A stretch of 64,000 bases of DNA from Solirubrobacterales bacterium (GCA_019240115.1 JAFAYV010000075.1:30836-94835); one strand, 5' to 3'; shown: positions 15,421-24,917, counted from the first letter of the stretch. Numbers and translations: made by a program. The notes: a model not told the origin generated them from the sequence alone.

Positions 15421-17075
15421 GCTCAGCGATCGTTCCTGCGACGACTGACGCGGCCGGCCGCGTCGAGCCGAACGGTGGGACCGCGACGAACACGAGCCCC
15501 ATCGCGTTCGTGTCAGGCCTAGAGCAGGCCCTCGTGATTCTTCGCCGGAGGTGGAAGCTGCTCTTCGCCTGCGCCCTGCTGGCTACCGCCGCCGCGGTGG
15601 GCTTCTCGGTGACCCAGCAGAAGCGCTACACCGCATCGTCGTCCCTGCTGTTCAGCGATACGCAGTTCGATCAAGAGCTGTTCGGGTCGAACTTCACACC
15701 TTCGACCGTCGATCCGGTGCGAGAGGCGGCTACGAACGTGGATCTTGCGTCGCTGCCCACGGTTGCACAGCGCACGGCCGCAGCGCTACACCTGAGCGAG
15801 CGTCGCGTGCACTCGGAAGTCAGTGTCTCGGCTGTCGGCCAGGCTGACATCGCAAAGATCAGTGTCACCGATGTCGTTCCCGCGCGCGCCGCGTCCATCG
15901 CGAACATGTATGTCCAGCAGTACGTCCTGTTCCGGCAAGAAGCGGATCGATCCAAGATCACGGGCGCCCAGGATCTCGTGCAGCGGCGCCTCAGCGCTCT
16001 CCCGCCGCGGCAGCGCAGCAGCTCTGTCGGGCAGGCTCTGCAGAATCGCGCGAACCAGCTCGGTGTGCTGGCGGCACTGCAGACGGGAAATGCCGAGGTT
16101 GCGCAGAACGCCGGGATCCCGAGCGCGCCGTCATCCCCGCAACCCGAGCGAAACGGCATCCTCGGGCTCGTGGGCGGCCTGCTGCTTGGCGCCGGATTGA
16201 TCTACGTCGCCGAACGGCTCGACCGGCGCATCCGCGTCGCGTCAGAGCTGGAGCTCGCCTATGGGGTCCCCCTGCTCGGCAGCGTGCCGGAGAGCTCGCG
16301 ATACGTCCACACCGGACGCGAGCCGCTTCCGGCGGCCGAGGCGGAGGCGTTTGCGCTGCTCAGGGCCCGCCTGCGGTACTTCAACGTCGACCGCGAGGTG
16401 CGGACGCTGTTGCTGAGCTCCGCGACTCCGGGGGAGGGCAAGACGACCGTGGCCCTCAACCTGGCGATCGCCGAGGCGATGGCCGGCGATTCGAATGTCG
16501 TTCTGGTGGAAGCCGACCTGCGCCGCCCGGACCTGGCCAGACGTCTCGGACTCCGCGGCGGACCGGGGCTTGCCGAGGTATTGAGTCGCAATGCGGCCCT
16601 CGATACGGTGATCCGTGAGGTCACGGTCCCTCCCGCTGCCTCGAACCACGGCTCATCGCAATTCGCGCTCATAGCCGCGGGCACGATCCCACCCAATCCT
16701 GCACAGCTGGTGGAGAGCCGCTCGATGATCGATCTGCTCAGCACGCTCGCGGAACGCTTCGATCTCGTCATCGTGGACAGTGCGCCGACGTCGATCGTGC
16801 CCGACGCGATTCCATTGATGCGCCTTGTGAGCGGAGTGGTGGTCGTCGGCCGGATCGAACGGACCACCCGGGATGCCGCACGCCACCTCAGTGAGCAACT
16901 CACGAAGCTGAGAGCCCCGGTGCTCGGCGTCGTCGCCAATGCCATGCCCAAGCGCACCCAGGGTCAGTATGGGTACGGCTATTACCGCGACGACGACGTG
17001 ACAAACGCCGAGGTGACCGGTGCGTCGGACCTTCGCGGCATCCAACTGCATGAAGTAGAGTCATTGGACGAATGA
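15417..17075 (+). CDS. Wzz/BY-kinase: chain-length regulator fused to tyrosine autokinase
   Basis: A 552-residue Wzc-like protein that controls polymerisation and export of the polysaccharide. It has an N-terminal Wzz domain with one membrane segment (LLFACALLATAAAVGFSV), a periplasmic part, a second membrane segment (ILGLVGGLLLGAGLIYVAE), and a cytoplasmic kinase. The kinase has Walker A (SATPGEGKTT, Lys342), A' (VVLVEADLRRP) and B (LVIVDSAPTS). A short Tyr cluster (YGYGYY) near the C-terminus could be the autophosphorylation tail. The TTG start is chosen because it overlaps the previous stop (TTGA) and follows a strong GGAGGGAGGGG site at 15400-15410. The PHP phosphatase encoded at 37.0-37.8 kb is its likely partner. 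Confidence 0.92.
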   Translation: MSSAIVPATTDAAGRVEPNGGTATNTSPIAFVSGLEQALVILRRRWKLLFACALLATAAAVGFSVTQQKRYTASSSLLFSDTQFDQELFGSNFTPSTVDPVREAATNVDLASLPTVAQRTAAALHLSERRVHSEVSVSAVGQADIAKISVTDVVPARAASIANMYVQQYVLFRQEADRSKITGAQDLVQRRLSALPPRQRSSSVGQALQNRANQLGVLAALQTGNAEVAQNAGIPSAPSSPQPERNGILGLVGGLLLGAGLIYVAERLDRRIRVASELELAYGVPLLGSVPESSRYVHTGREPLPAAEAEAFALLRARLRYFNVDREVRTLLLSSATPGEGKTTVALNLAIAEAMAGDSNVVLVEADLRRPDLARRLGLRGGPGLAEVLSRNAALDTVIREVTVPPAASNHGSSQFALIAAGTIPPNPAQLVESRSMIDLLSTLAERFDLVIVDSAPTSIVPDAIPLMRLVSGVVVVGRIERTTRDAARHLSEQLTKLRAPVLGVVANAMPKRTQGQYGYGYYRDDDVTNAEVTGASDLRGIQLHEVESLDE

Positions 17076-17203
17076 CCGGATCGGCGGTCGAAGGCCGATC
17101 AGCGCGCGGCTGAGCATCAGGCGTGCGGGAGCGGTGCCTTCGTCGCCTCCAGACGCTGCGCCGACGGAGGTCAGCCTCTGGCCACGGTCAGGTAAGCACG
17201 GCT

Positions 17204-19138
17204 ATGTGTGGCATCTGCGGCTTCGCGGGTCGAGCGGACCAAGCGCTCATCAAGGAGATGACCGACCGTCTCCGACACCGCGGTCCCGATGCGGGTGGAC
17301 TCGAGTGCTTTCCAAGTCACGACGGGCGACCTCCGGCGTCGCTCGGTCATCGGCGTCTGAGCATCATCGACCCTACGCCGCGCGGTGCTCAGCCGATGCG
17401 CAGCCCCGGTGGCCGTTACTGGATCACCTACAACGGGGAGATCTACAACTTCCGGTCGCTGCGGGCTGGTCTCGAAGCTGACGGGGTGCGCTTTCGCTCC
17501 GACTGCGACACCGAGGTGCTGTTGGCCCTGTACGAGCGTGAGGGTCCGCGCATGCTCGAGCGAATCAACGGGATCTTCGCCTTCGGGATCTGGGACGCGG
17601 AGGCGGGCGAGATGTTCATCGCGCGCGATCGCCTGGGGGTGAAGCCGCTCTATCACGCCGAGGTCGACGGGTGCCTGTACTTCGCCTCGGAGGTCAAGGC
17701 GTTGCTGCCCGCTCTCGGGGGTGTCGGTCTGAGGCGAGAGGTGCTGGCGGACTACCTCACCTTCCTGTGGGTGCCGGATCCCGACACGATGTTTGAAGGC
17801 GTGTACAAGCTCGCGCCGGGTCACTGTGCCACCTTCGCGGACGGGCGCTTGACGATCCGCCAGTACTGGGACATGGCCTACGAGATCGAGGAACGGCCCG
17901 AACAGGACTGGGTGGAGACCGTCCGAGAGGCAGTCGGCGCGTCGGTCCGCCGACAGATGGTCTCCGACGTGCCGCTTGGCAGCTTTCTCAGCGGCGGCAT
18001 CGACTCGAGCGCGATCGTCGCCGAGATGGCCGCGGTCAACGGACCGGTGACCACTTTCACCGTCGGATTCAGTGCCCGCGACCTCGACATGGAGATCGTT
18101 CCCGATGACGTCCGCTACGCACGTCAGGTCGGCCGGCTGTTGGACGTCGACTACCGGGAGCGCACGCTCGAGCCAAACGTCGTGGAGCTGCTGCCGAAGC
18201 TCGTCTGGCACATGGACGAACCGGTCGCCGACCCCGCGGCGATCAGCACGTACCTGATCTGCTCGGCGGCGCGCGAGGACCTCACCGTGGTTCTGAGCGG
18301 GATGGGGGGCGACGAGATCTTTGCCGGCTACCCGAGACACCTGGCCGCGCGGATCGGCCGGGGGATCGACCTGCTCCCGCGCTCGCTGGTGCGGAGCTTC
18401 AGCGAGCTGGTCGAGCGCCGGATGACGCTCGGCGGCCCGGGACGGCTTCGCGGTCCTCGGAGGAACCTGATGAAGCTCGCCCGCGGGCTCGACGCGCCGG
18501 CCTTGGAGCGCTACCTGACCTACTGCTCGTACTACCGGCGGCCGGAGTTGCAGCGCCTGCTCTCCGACGACGTGCCAGCCGGTGACCCGTTCCGGATGCA
18601 TCGCCGGCACCTCGAGCGCGTCCGCGGACAACATTGGCTCAACCAGCTGCTGTATCTCGACATGAAGACGTTCCTGCCGTGCCTGAACCTCACCTATACC
18701 GACAAGATGAGCATGGCGACGAGCGCCGAGGTCCGGGTTCCCCTGCTTGACGACGAGCTCGTCGCGCTGTCCGGACGCGTCCCCCCCCACCTGAAGCTGC
18801 ATCACATGACCCGCAAGCACGTGTTCAAGCGCAGCATGGAGGGCGTGCTTCCCAAGGATGTGATCTACCGGCCGAAGGCGGGGTTCGGCGCGCCGCTTCG
18901 GTCCTGGCTTGTGGGTGAGCTGGCGCCAATGGTCGCAGAGGTCCTGTCGCCTGAGGCGGTGCGAAGCCGAGGTCTCTTCGATCCGAACGAGGTGCAGCGT
19001 CTGATCGCTGCCAACCGCGAAGGTCGGGAGGACAATGCCCTACGGTTATGGTCGTTGCTGACGATCGAGCTGTGGCAGCAGGCGTTCATCGATCGCAGGG
19101 ATGTCCGAATGCAGGCCGGATCCGCACCCGATAGTTGA
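17204..19138 (+). CDS. asnB: Asparagine synthase-like glutamine amidotransferase
   Basis: A 644-residue protein. The N-terminal class II glutaminase starts MCGICGF, so Cys2 becomes the catalytic N-terminal residue; RHRGPDAGG, NGEIYNF and the D of CDTEVLL follow. The C-terminal ATP-pyrophosphatase domain has SGGIDSSAIV (P-loop, about 262-271) and GMGGDEIFAGYPRH. The upstream in-frame extension is rejected because the Cys must be residue 2. Position inside a polysaccharide locus, and a second copy 12 kb away, suggest amidation of a sugar acid, like WbpS-type enzymes, and not only asparagine supply. That substrate is inference. Confidence 0.9.
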   Translation: MCGICGFAGRADQALIKEMTDRLRHRGPDAGGLECFPSHDGRPPASLGHRRLSIIDPTPRGAQPMRSPGGRYWITYNGEIYNFRSLRAGLEADGVRFRSDCDTEVLLALYEREGPRMLERINGIFAFGIWDAEAGEMFIARDRLGVKPLYHAEVDGCLYFASEVKALLPALGGVGLRREVLADYLTFLWVPDPDTMFEGVYKLAPGHCATFADGRLTIRQYWDMAYEIEERPEQDWVETVREAVGASVRRQMVSDVPLGSFLSGGIDSSAIVAEMAAVNGPVTTFTVGFSARDLDMEIVPDDVRYARQVGRLLDVDYRERTLEPNVVELLPKLVWHMDEPVADPAAISTYLICSAAREDLTVVLSGMGGDEIFAGYPRHLAARIGRGIDLLPRSLVRSFSELVERRMTLGGPGRLRGPRRNLMKLARGLDAPALERYLTYCSYYRRPELQRLLSDDVPAGDPFRMHRRHLERVRGQHWLNQLLYLDMKTFLPCLNLTYTDKMSMATSAEVRVPLLDDELVALSGRVPPHLKLHHMTRKHVFKRSMEGVLPKDVIYRPKAGFGAPLRSWLVGELAPMVAEVLSPEAVRSRGLFDPNEVQRLIAANREGREDNALRLWSLLTIELWQQAFIDRRDVRMQAGSAPDS

Positions 19139-19216
19139 TTTCGGAGCTCAAGCGGGTCGGGCTCGTGGAATCGGGCTATGAGGAATCCGCTGAGACTGAC
19201 CCTCGAGTGCTGCTGA

Positions 19217-19804
19217 TCAGCCACGGTTCGCGTGACCGAGCCGCTCGAGAGATCGTCGGCTGGGCCTGGGAGTAGGCCGATGGCGCGTGGTGCCGGGACG
19301 TTGAGGCACGAGGATGACGGCACAGCCTGTAGGCGCATGAGTTGCTGGTTGCGCAGTGCCGCGGCTGGGAGCATGCGCCGGCTTGGACGGGGGAGGCGCG
19401 AGGGTGGTTCTCCCTCCTGTGCACGTCGTGTCGACCCCGATGATGCGCCAGGTCACGCCGAACCGCTGGAGCCTGAAGACGACCCGACCTGCGCCCCGAG
19501 GCAGCGATGTGTACGACGGCTTCGTGGTCGCGGTGGTGCCTCGCACCGTGATGTTCCCGGAGGTCAGACCCGGCAGCCGTAGGTGTGGTCGGCCGGCGCC
19601 GAACAGGCCCCCGAACGCGCTGACCGCCGTCGGCCGATTCGGCGCCCGCAGGCAATCGCCAACGCCTGTCCCGTAGATCCTGACGTGGTCGGCGAGCGTG
19701 CTGTTCAGGGCGCCGACATCTCCGGCATTGGTGGCGACGACATAGGTCGAGATCGTCCGTATCACTGCGCTCTGGCCCGGCCCGCCGTCCGAGTCGGCGG
19801 CCAC
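19217..19804 (-). CDS. NTF2-like domain protein, possibly a frameshifted lipoprotein
   Basis: The central part (about residues 14-120) reads VIRTISTYVVATNAGDVGAL...LADHVRIYG...GVTWRIIGVD, a helix-strand pattern of small NTF2/SnoaL-like domains. The last 75 residues are Pro/Arg-rich and look uncoded. In the next frame upstream (to about 20000) there is a lipoprotein-like signal: CGGAAIVMAGLGPAGCAAS with a Cys after a hydrophobic run. I suspect one secreted lipoprotein gene split by a frame change near 19790-19830. It lies antisense in an approximately 1-kb gap of the polysaccharide locus, and no partner is evident. Confidence 0.45.
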   Translation of the reverse strand: MAADSDGGPGQSAVIRTISTYVVATNAGDVGALNSTLADHVRIYGTGVGDCLRAPNRPTAVSAFGGLFGAGRPHLRLPGLTSGNITVRGTTATTKPSYTSLPRGAGRVVFRLQRFGVTWRIIGVDTTCTGGRTTLAPPPSKPAHAPSRGTAQPATHAPTGCAVILVPQRPGTTRHRPTPRPSRRSLERLGHANRG

Positions 19805-20061
19805 CGGGGACGAAGGGGCAACCCGGGCGGAGCGCGGTAGACGATCCCCGGGCGGCGATCCGCCCGCTCGGAGGCGCCTGCTCCGTCAGATCGGGACGCG
19901 ATTCGTTCCATCCGATCCGCGGACCGCGTGCCGGCGTCCGTCCTGCTGGCCGCGCAGCCCGCCGGGCCCAGCCCGGCCATCACGATCGCGGCCCCGCCGC
20001 ACCTCGACGTGCCCCAAGCGCGTGTGCGGGCGCGACGCCGGCCATTTGCCAACCCTCCAGG

Positions 20062-20115
20062 CTTTCTCGTCAAAGTTGCGCATTTCGAAGCCTTCGGGTT
20101 TCTCCTCAAAGTTGC
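20062..20115. repeat. Degenerate 36-bp direct repeat with an inner palindrome
   Basis: Two near-identical 18-mers, CTTTCTCGTCAAAGTTGC and GTTTCTCCTCAAAGTTGC, start 36 bp apart just upstream of the large secreted protein gene. A CGAAG-C-CTTCG palindrome lies between them. The spacing and position suit paired regulator sites, but no regulator is identified. Confidence 0.4.
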
Positions 20116-20133
20116 CAACTCCAGGGACGTTGG

Positions 20134-23091
20134 TTGTCAGTGTTACCGACTAGTCCCCAACCGAGCGCCGCTCGCCTCGGACGAAGTCGCCCTCCCGCCG
20201 TCGCGCTGACCGGCGACTCCCGAACCCGACTGCCGAGTCGCGCAGTCAGAGCAGCGCGCGACCTGAGGCGCTGGTTCTTCTCCGCCACCGTCGTCGGGGC
20301 GATGGCGACGGGGCTGCTCGCCGCTCCGCCCGCGCTCGCCGACGTACCCGGCGGCGCGACCATGACGTTCCCGGTGAACGCAGCCACCGGGGTGCAGCCC
20401 GGGCAACCGTTCACCTGGGCCGCGTCCCCCGGAGCGCAGGAATACTACCTCTACGTCGGCACCTCCCCAGGGGCCAAGAACCTCGTCGACTCCGGGGAGC
20501 TGACCGCGACGTCATACCAGGTCCCGCAGCTGCCGACCGGTCAGACGCTGTGGGCCCGGATCTGGACTGAATCCGCGACTGCGTGGACCTACGAGGACGT
20601 CTCCTTCACCGCGACGGCGTTGTCCAGCTCGGTTCTGTCCTTTCCGCAAGACGGAGCCCAGGCCGTCGACACGGCCACGCCGTTCTCGTGGTACGCCGTC
20701 CCGGCCGCAACCTACTACCTCGACGTGGGTACCTCACAGGGCGCCGACGATATCGTCGACTCCGGGGAGCTGACCTCGACGTCATACCAGGTCCCGGCAC
20801 TCCCCACCGGGAAGACGCTCTGGGCGCGACTCTGGACGCACGTCAACGGGACCTGGACGTACCAGGACGTGAGCTTCAGCGCCGCGGCGCCCTCGCACGC
20901 CACCTTCACATCCGTCCAGAACGGCGCAACCACGGTCGACACCTCGCAACCGCTCACGTGGAGCTCAGTTCCATCCGCGCAGGCGTACTACCTGTACGTG
21001 GGCACGAGCCAGGGATCCGATGACCTCGTCAACTCGGGAGCCATCTCGGCGACCTCGTATGACCTCCCGTCCCTCCCGGTCGGCCGGACTCTCTGGGCCC
21101 GGGTGTGGACGGAGGTCGACGGCAGCTGGAAGTACTACTCCGACGTCTCGTTCCAGGTCTCGATCTCGGCCGCCCGGCTCACGTCACCTCGACCCGGCAC
21201 GACCAACTTCGATTCGCGGCAGCTGATGACCTGGAGCGCCGCACCCAACGCCGAGGGCTACTACCTGTGGGTGGGCACGCAACCCGGTACCCACGATCTC
21301 GTTGATTCAGGCTCGCTGTCAGGATCGACCCTGTCTTTCCAGCCGCCGGCGCTTCCGATCGGCCAGACGGTCTACGCCAGGCTGTTCACGGAGATCGACG
21401 GTTCCTTCAACACGTACACCGACGTCTCCTTCACGACGGCGTACAGCGCGGCTGCGCTGACCTATCCCAACGCCGCGAACGCCGGCCCCAACCAGGACGT
21501 CAGCCGGCCCTTCACCTGGGGGCCCGTACCCGGAGCGTCCGGGTATGAGGTCTGGATCGGAACCTCACCGGGCAGCTCCGACGTGAGGGACTCCGGCCTG
21601 CTATCGCAGCCGTCGTACGCGACCGGAGCGCTGCCCGTGGGCGAACGGCTCTGGGCCCGCGTCTGGACTCTGGCCGACGGGGTCTGGGTCTACAGCCCCG
21701 ACGTGCCCTTCTCGGCCGCCGCGATGATCACGGCTCCCTCGCAGCAGGCGACAGCAGTCGATCCCAACCAGCCCATCGGGTGGGCTCCGGGGGCGGTTCT
21801 GGACGGCAAACAGCCAACCTATGAACTGATGCTCGGGACCACCCCGGGTGGTTCGGACCTTCTCGACCGCTCGTCGCTCTCCACGACGTCGCTGAGGGTC
21901 CCGCCGTCGGCGTTGCCAGCAGGCGGCCCCATCTATGCCAGAGTCATCTACCACCTGGGGGACGGGACCGAGCGCCGGACGGACACGGCCTTCGCCGTCG
22001 CCGGCAGCGACGTCCGACCGGCGCAGATGAGCTGGGGACCGGACGGTGCCGACGCAGTCGATACGAGCCTCCCGTTCACCTGGACATCGACCGACCTCGC
22101 CCAAGCCTACCGTCTGCGAATTCTCGACGGCAACGGCTCCGCCGTCGCCGACTCGGGGGTCATCCACGTGCCCGAGTACTTCGACGAGGCGTTGCCGACC
22201 GGGAGCTACACCGCCGAGCTGGGGACCGAACTCGCCGGCGCCTGGCAGACGACCACCTCCACCTTCACGGTGACGCACAGCGGCCGCTCGGCGTCCACCG
22301 AGATCGACGCCGCACACTGGGCGACCAACTACGTCCGCCACATGGCTGACGTCGACGACTTCGCCTACGCGTGGACCGAGCTGTTCGCATCCGACAACGC
22401 TACGGATGCCCCGATCTACACCCTGTGTGGCAACTACTCGATCGAGCTTCTCGACATCCTCAGGGAAATGAACGTCGCCGGCTCCCTCCCGTCCTCAGAG
22501 CAACCACAGCGCCTCGAGGTCAGCTTCATCTCGAACGACTACGACGACCACGTCCTCGTCAACTTCTGGGACAGCGACGACTCGGACTGGATCGTGCTGG
22601 ACCCGACGGTCGACATCGCGATGAAGCGAGCCAGTGACGGTCACTGGGCCACGGCAACGGACGCCAGCGCCGCGACGCGCCGGCAGGACTGGTCTGCGAT
22701 CCAGTATGTCCCACTTGGGGACTTCGGCTTCAGGCTCGCCCAAGCCTACTATCTCGACTACCCGTTGCTGTTTCTCAACGCGCCGGCGACCGCCGTCGGC
22801 ACCGGCGCTGACCCGACCCCGTACCTGACGCTTCAGAGCGCGCCTCCGTCGGGCAAACAGGGCGTCTACCTTCTGCAGGCCGAGCAGGCCCAGACCCCCG
22901 TGACCGTCGACGGCCAGGCGGAAACGCAGGACACCGGCTTTGTCGATGGCTACGGGATCGTGTTCGGTGCCGCCACCCTGGCGCTGACGCCGGGGCAGAG
23001 CACCGGGGTGAAGATCTACACGCCCAACCGATATGTCTTCACGGCCGACTCGGCGCCCTCGGCGACCGCGACGCCGCAGGAGAGCGGCTGA
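20134..23091 (+). CDS. Large exported protein: seven beta-sandwich-like repeats plus transglutaminase-like domain
   Basis: A 985-residue secreted protein. After a basic N-terminus a membrane segment (SATVVGAMATGLLAAPPALA) ends in an ALA-type signal peptidase site near residue 69. Seven repeats of about 85-90 residues follow (about 75-715). Their shared pattern is FPxxGAxxVDTxxPFTWxxVPxAxxYYLYVGTSxGxxDLVDSG...LPxGxTLWARxWTEVDGxWxYxDVSF, like FN3/Ig-type adhesive domains. The C-terminal part (about 723-900) holds a transglutaminase/papain-like triad: Cys765 in TLCGNYS, His806 in YDDHVLVNFW, Asp823 in VLDPTVD. The TTG start has AGGGA 6 nt upstream. It is likely an extracellular or cell-surface factor of the polysaccharide locus. 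Activity is inferred from the residue pattern only. Confidence 0.75.
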   Translation: MSVLPTSPQPSAARLGRSRPPAVALTGDSRTRLPSRAVRAARDLRRWFFSATVVGAMATGLLAAPPALADVPGGATMTFPVNAATGVQPGQPFTWAASPGAQEYYLYVGTSPGAKNLVDSGELTATSYQVPQLPTGQTLWARIWTESATAWTYEDVSFTATALSSSVLSFPQDGAQAVDTATPFSWYAVPAATYYLDVGTSQGADDIVDSGELTSTSYQVPALPTGKTLWARLWTHVNGTWTYQDVSFSAAAPSHATFTSVQNGATTVDTSQPLTWSSVPSAQAYYLYVGTSQGSDDLVNSGAISATSYDLPSLPVGRTLWARVWTEVDGSWKYYSDVSFQVSISAARLTSPRPGTTNFDSRQLMTWSAAPNAEGYYLWVGTQPGTHDLVDSGSLSGSTLSFQPPALPIGQTVYARLFTEIDGSFNTYTDVSFTTAYSAAALTYPNAANAGPNQDVSRPFTWGPVPGASGYEVWIGTSPGSSDVRDSGLLSQPSYATGALPVGERLWARVWTLADGVWVYSPDVPFSAAAMITAPSQQATAVDPNQPIGWAPGAVLDGKQPTYELMLGTTPGGSDLLDRSSLSTTSLRVPPSALPAGGPIYARVIYHLGDGTERRTDTAFAVAGSDVRPAQMSWGPDGADAVDTSLPFTWTSTDLAQAYRLRILDGNGSAVADSGVIHVPEYFDEALPTGSYTAELGTELAGAWQTTTSTFTVTHSGRSASTEIDAAHWATNYVRHMADVDDFAYAWTELFASDNATDAPIYTLCGNYSIELLDILREMNVAGSLPSSEQPQRLEVSFISNDYDDHVLVNFWDSDDSDWIVLDPTVDIAMKRASDGHWATATDASAATRRQDWSAIQYVPLGDFGFRLAQAYYLDYPLLFLNAPATAVGTGADPTPYLTLQSAPPSGKQGVYLLQAEQAQTPVTVDGQAETQDTGFVDGYGIVFGAATLALTPGQSTGVKIYTPNRYVFTADSAPSATATPQESG

Positions 23092-23226
23092 AGCCGCGAC
23101 GGTTCCGCCCGTCGAGATCGGACGAGCCCCGAGCGCGGACCGGTGGCGAGCAAAGATCCGCCTGCGTCGCCGCGGCACACGGGGTTGATCGTCCGCGGCG
23201 GCTGCTGTACAGGCGCAGGAACGGCC

Positions 23227-24079
23227 GTGCCTGTCAGCCCGACCAAGCCCACCCACTACCGGCAGGATGCCAAGCTGGCCGCCGTCGATCAGTGGACGCA
23301 CGATCCGTGTGGTCCGGAGGTGCGAGCCGAGCCCGGGGTCGCGACGTCACTTCGAGGCGCTCGACGCCGGCCGACAGGCGTACGCCCCGTGGATGCCGGA
23401 GCTGCTCGGTTATGAGTCCACCGCAGGAATGCGGGTGCTCGACGTCGGCTGCGGGCAGGGAATCGACGTGGTCCGCTACGCGAGCGCCGGTGCCGACACC
23501 ACGGGCGTCGACCTCACCGCAGATCACGTGGAGCTGGCCCGAGCCCACGTCTCCGCGATGGGCCTCACGGCGACGCTGCTCCAAGGCGACGCCGAGGCGC
23601 TGCCCTTCGCCGACGGGGCGTTCGACGCGGCCAGCAGCAACGGGGTGCGGCACCACGCCCGAACATTGCCCGCGGCACTGCGCGAGATCCGTCGCGTGCT
23701 GGCGCCGGGAGGAGAGGCTCGGGTCATCGTGTACAACCGCGCCTCGGCCTACTTCTGGCTGACCCTGATGTTCGGCTACGGCCTCGGCCGCGGCCTCCTC
23801 ATTCGGGAGCGCGGGAGCGTGGAGGGAGTCGCGGCGTGGATCGTCGAACGACCGAGCGTCGGCGCTCGGCCACTGGTCCGCTTCTATTCGCTCCGGCGAC
23901 CGCGGCGATGTTCACAGCGGCGGGATTCATCGGCGTGCGCACCGAGATTCGCCAGTTCGATCCGACGGCGAGTTCCTGACGAGTGGATCGTCAGCCCGCG
24001 GCTGGCCGGCTGGCTTGACGCACGCGTTGGCTACTACGTGATCGGCATGGCCGAGTCGCCGGCGCGCGCGGCGACGTAG
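23227..24079 (+). pseudogene. SAM-dependent methyltransferase with three single-base frame changes
   Basis: A class I methyltransferase. Motif I is VLDVGCGQGIDVVRYA, followed by GVDLTADHVELARAHV and LPFADGAFDAASSNGVRHH. The expected N-terminus (DAKLAAVDQWTHDPCG) is in another frame. Deleting one G of the GGGG run near 23333 joins it to RRHFEALDAGRQAYAPW. Further on, AAMFTAAGFIGVRTEIRQFD lies out of frame between two compensating changes near 23900 and 23985, after which DEWIVSPRLAGWLDARVGYYVIG resumes. Either the gene is decaying or the assembly has indel errors. It would methylate a sugar or lipid intermediate of the polysaccharide. Confidence 0.75.
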
Positions 24080-24882
24080 AAGCCGGACGAGACACGCGGG
24101 AAGCGTCGCCCGAGCCGCGCGTTCGCGCGCTCCACGCGGCGGCTTCCGCCGCACAGGAGCTCGGTCAGGGGCCCACAGCACATCACCGACCCGCGAGCGT
24201 CCGTCACCTCGAACCCTGCCGCGGTTAGCCACCGCGACAGGCCGCTGAGGGTGAACCTGCGCACGTGCGGGGAGGACGACAGAGTGTTCGGCACCGGACT
24301 CGTGGTCGCGCCGGAAACCACGAGTTGCTTGAGGCGGCGGAGCGCGGGGGCGAGGCGGGTGCGTTCGATCAGCAGGTCCAACCTGGCCCACCGCCACACG
24401 GCCGCGTCGAGCTCGAACCACCCGTAGCCGTTGGGAGTCGTGACCAGGAGCAGGCCACCGGGGTTGAGCTTCACGCGGATCGTCTCGAGCATCTCGCGCA
24501 ACTCGCGATCCCCGAGATGCTCGAGCAGCTCCGAGGCGATCACCGCGTCGTAGCGGCCGTCCAGGTCACGGAGGTCGACGGCACGCAACGCCGCGGGTGG
24601 AGCATCGTGCTCACTGAAGATCCCCTGCCCAGCCGTGATCGAAGGCTCGTCCAGGTCGACTCCGGCAACGTCCACACCGGCTCGCAGCAAGGGAAGCGTC
24701 ACTCCCCATCCGGTCCCGCAGCCCACCTCGACGACGCGCATGCCGGACTCGATCTGGCCGAGCATCCACGTGATTCTCTCCGGGTGCGGGAAGGCGCCTA
24801 GGCCGGGACGAGGACGGCGAGGCCGCATTCGCCGGCACGCGCTGCCAGCTGCCCGGGCAACCGGCGATAGCACCGTAGACAT
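24034..24882 (-). CDS. SAM-dependent methyltransferase
   Basis: A 282-residue class I methyltransferase with motif I VVEVGCGTGWGVTLPLLRAG, motif II VDLDEPSI, motif III YDAVIASELLEHLGD and post-motif LNPGGLLLVTTPNGYGW. The ELLEHL signature resembles UbiG/sugar methyltransferases of polysaccharide loci. The ATG has GGAGG 7 nt upstream. It lies 35 bp behind the flippase gene on the same strand, so it is probably cotranscribed and likely decorates the repeat unit. The 3' end overlaps the convergent damaged methyltransferase by 46 bp. Confidence 0.85.
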   Translation of the reverse strand: MSTVLSPVARAAGSACRRMRPRRPRPGLGAFPHPERITWMLGQIESGMRVVEVGCGTGWGVTLPLLRAGVDVAGVDLDEPSITAGQGIFSEHDAPPAALRAVDLRDLDGRYDAVIASELLEHLGDRELREMLETIRVKLNPGGLLLVTTPNGYGWFELDAAVWRWARLDLLIERTRLAPALRRLKQLVVSGATTSPVPNTLSSSPHVRRFTLSGLSRWLTAAGFEVTDARGSVMCCGPLTELLCGGSRRVERANARLGRRFPRVSSGFYVAARAGDSAMPIT

Positions 24883-24917
24883 CGTTCGCCTCCTATCGAG
24901 TGGTTGACAGCGCGTCT

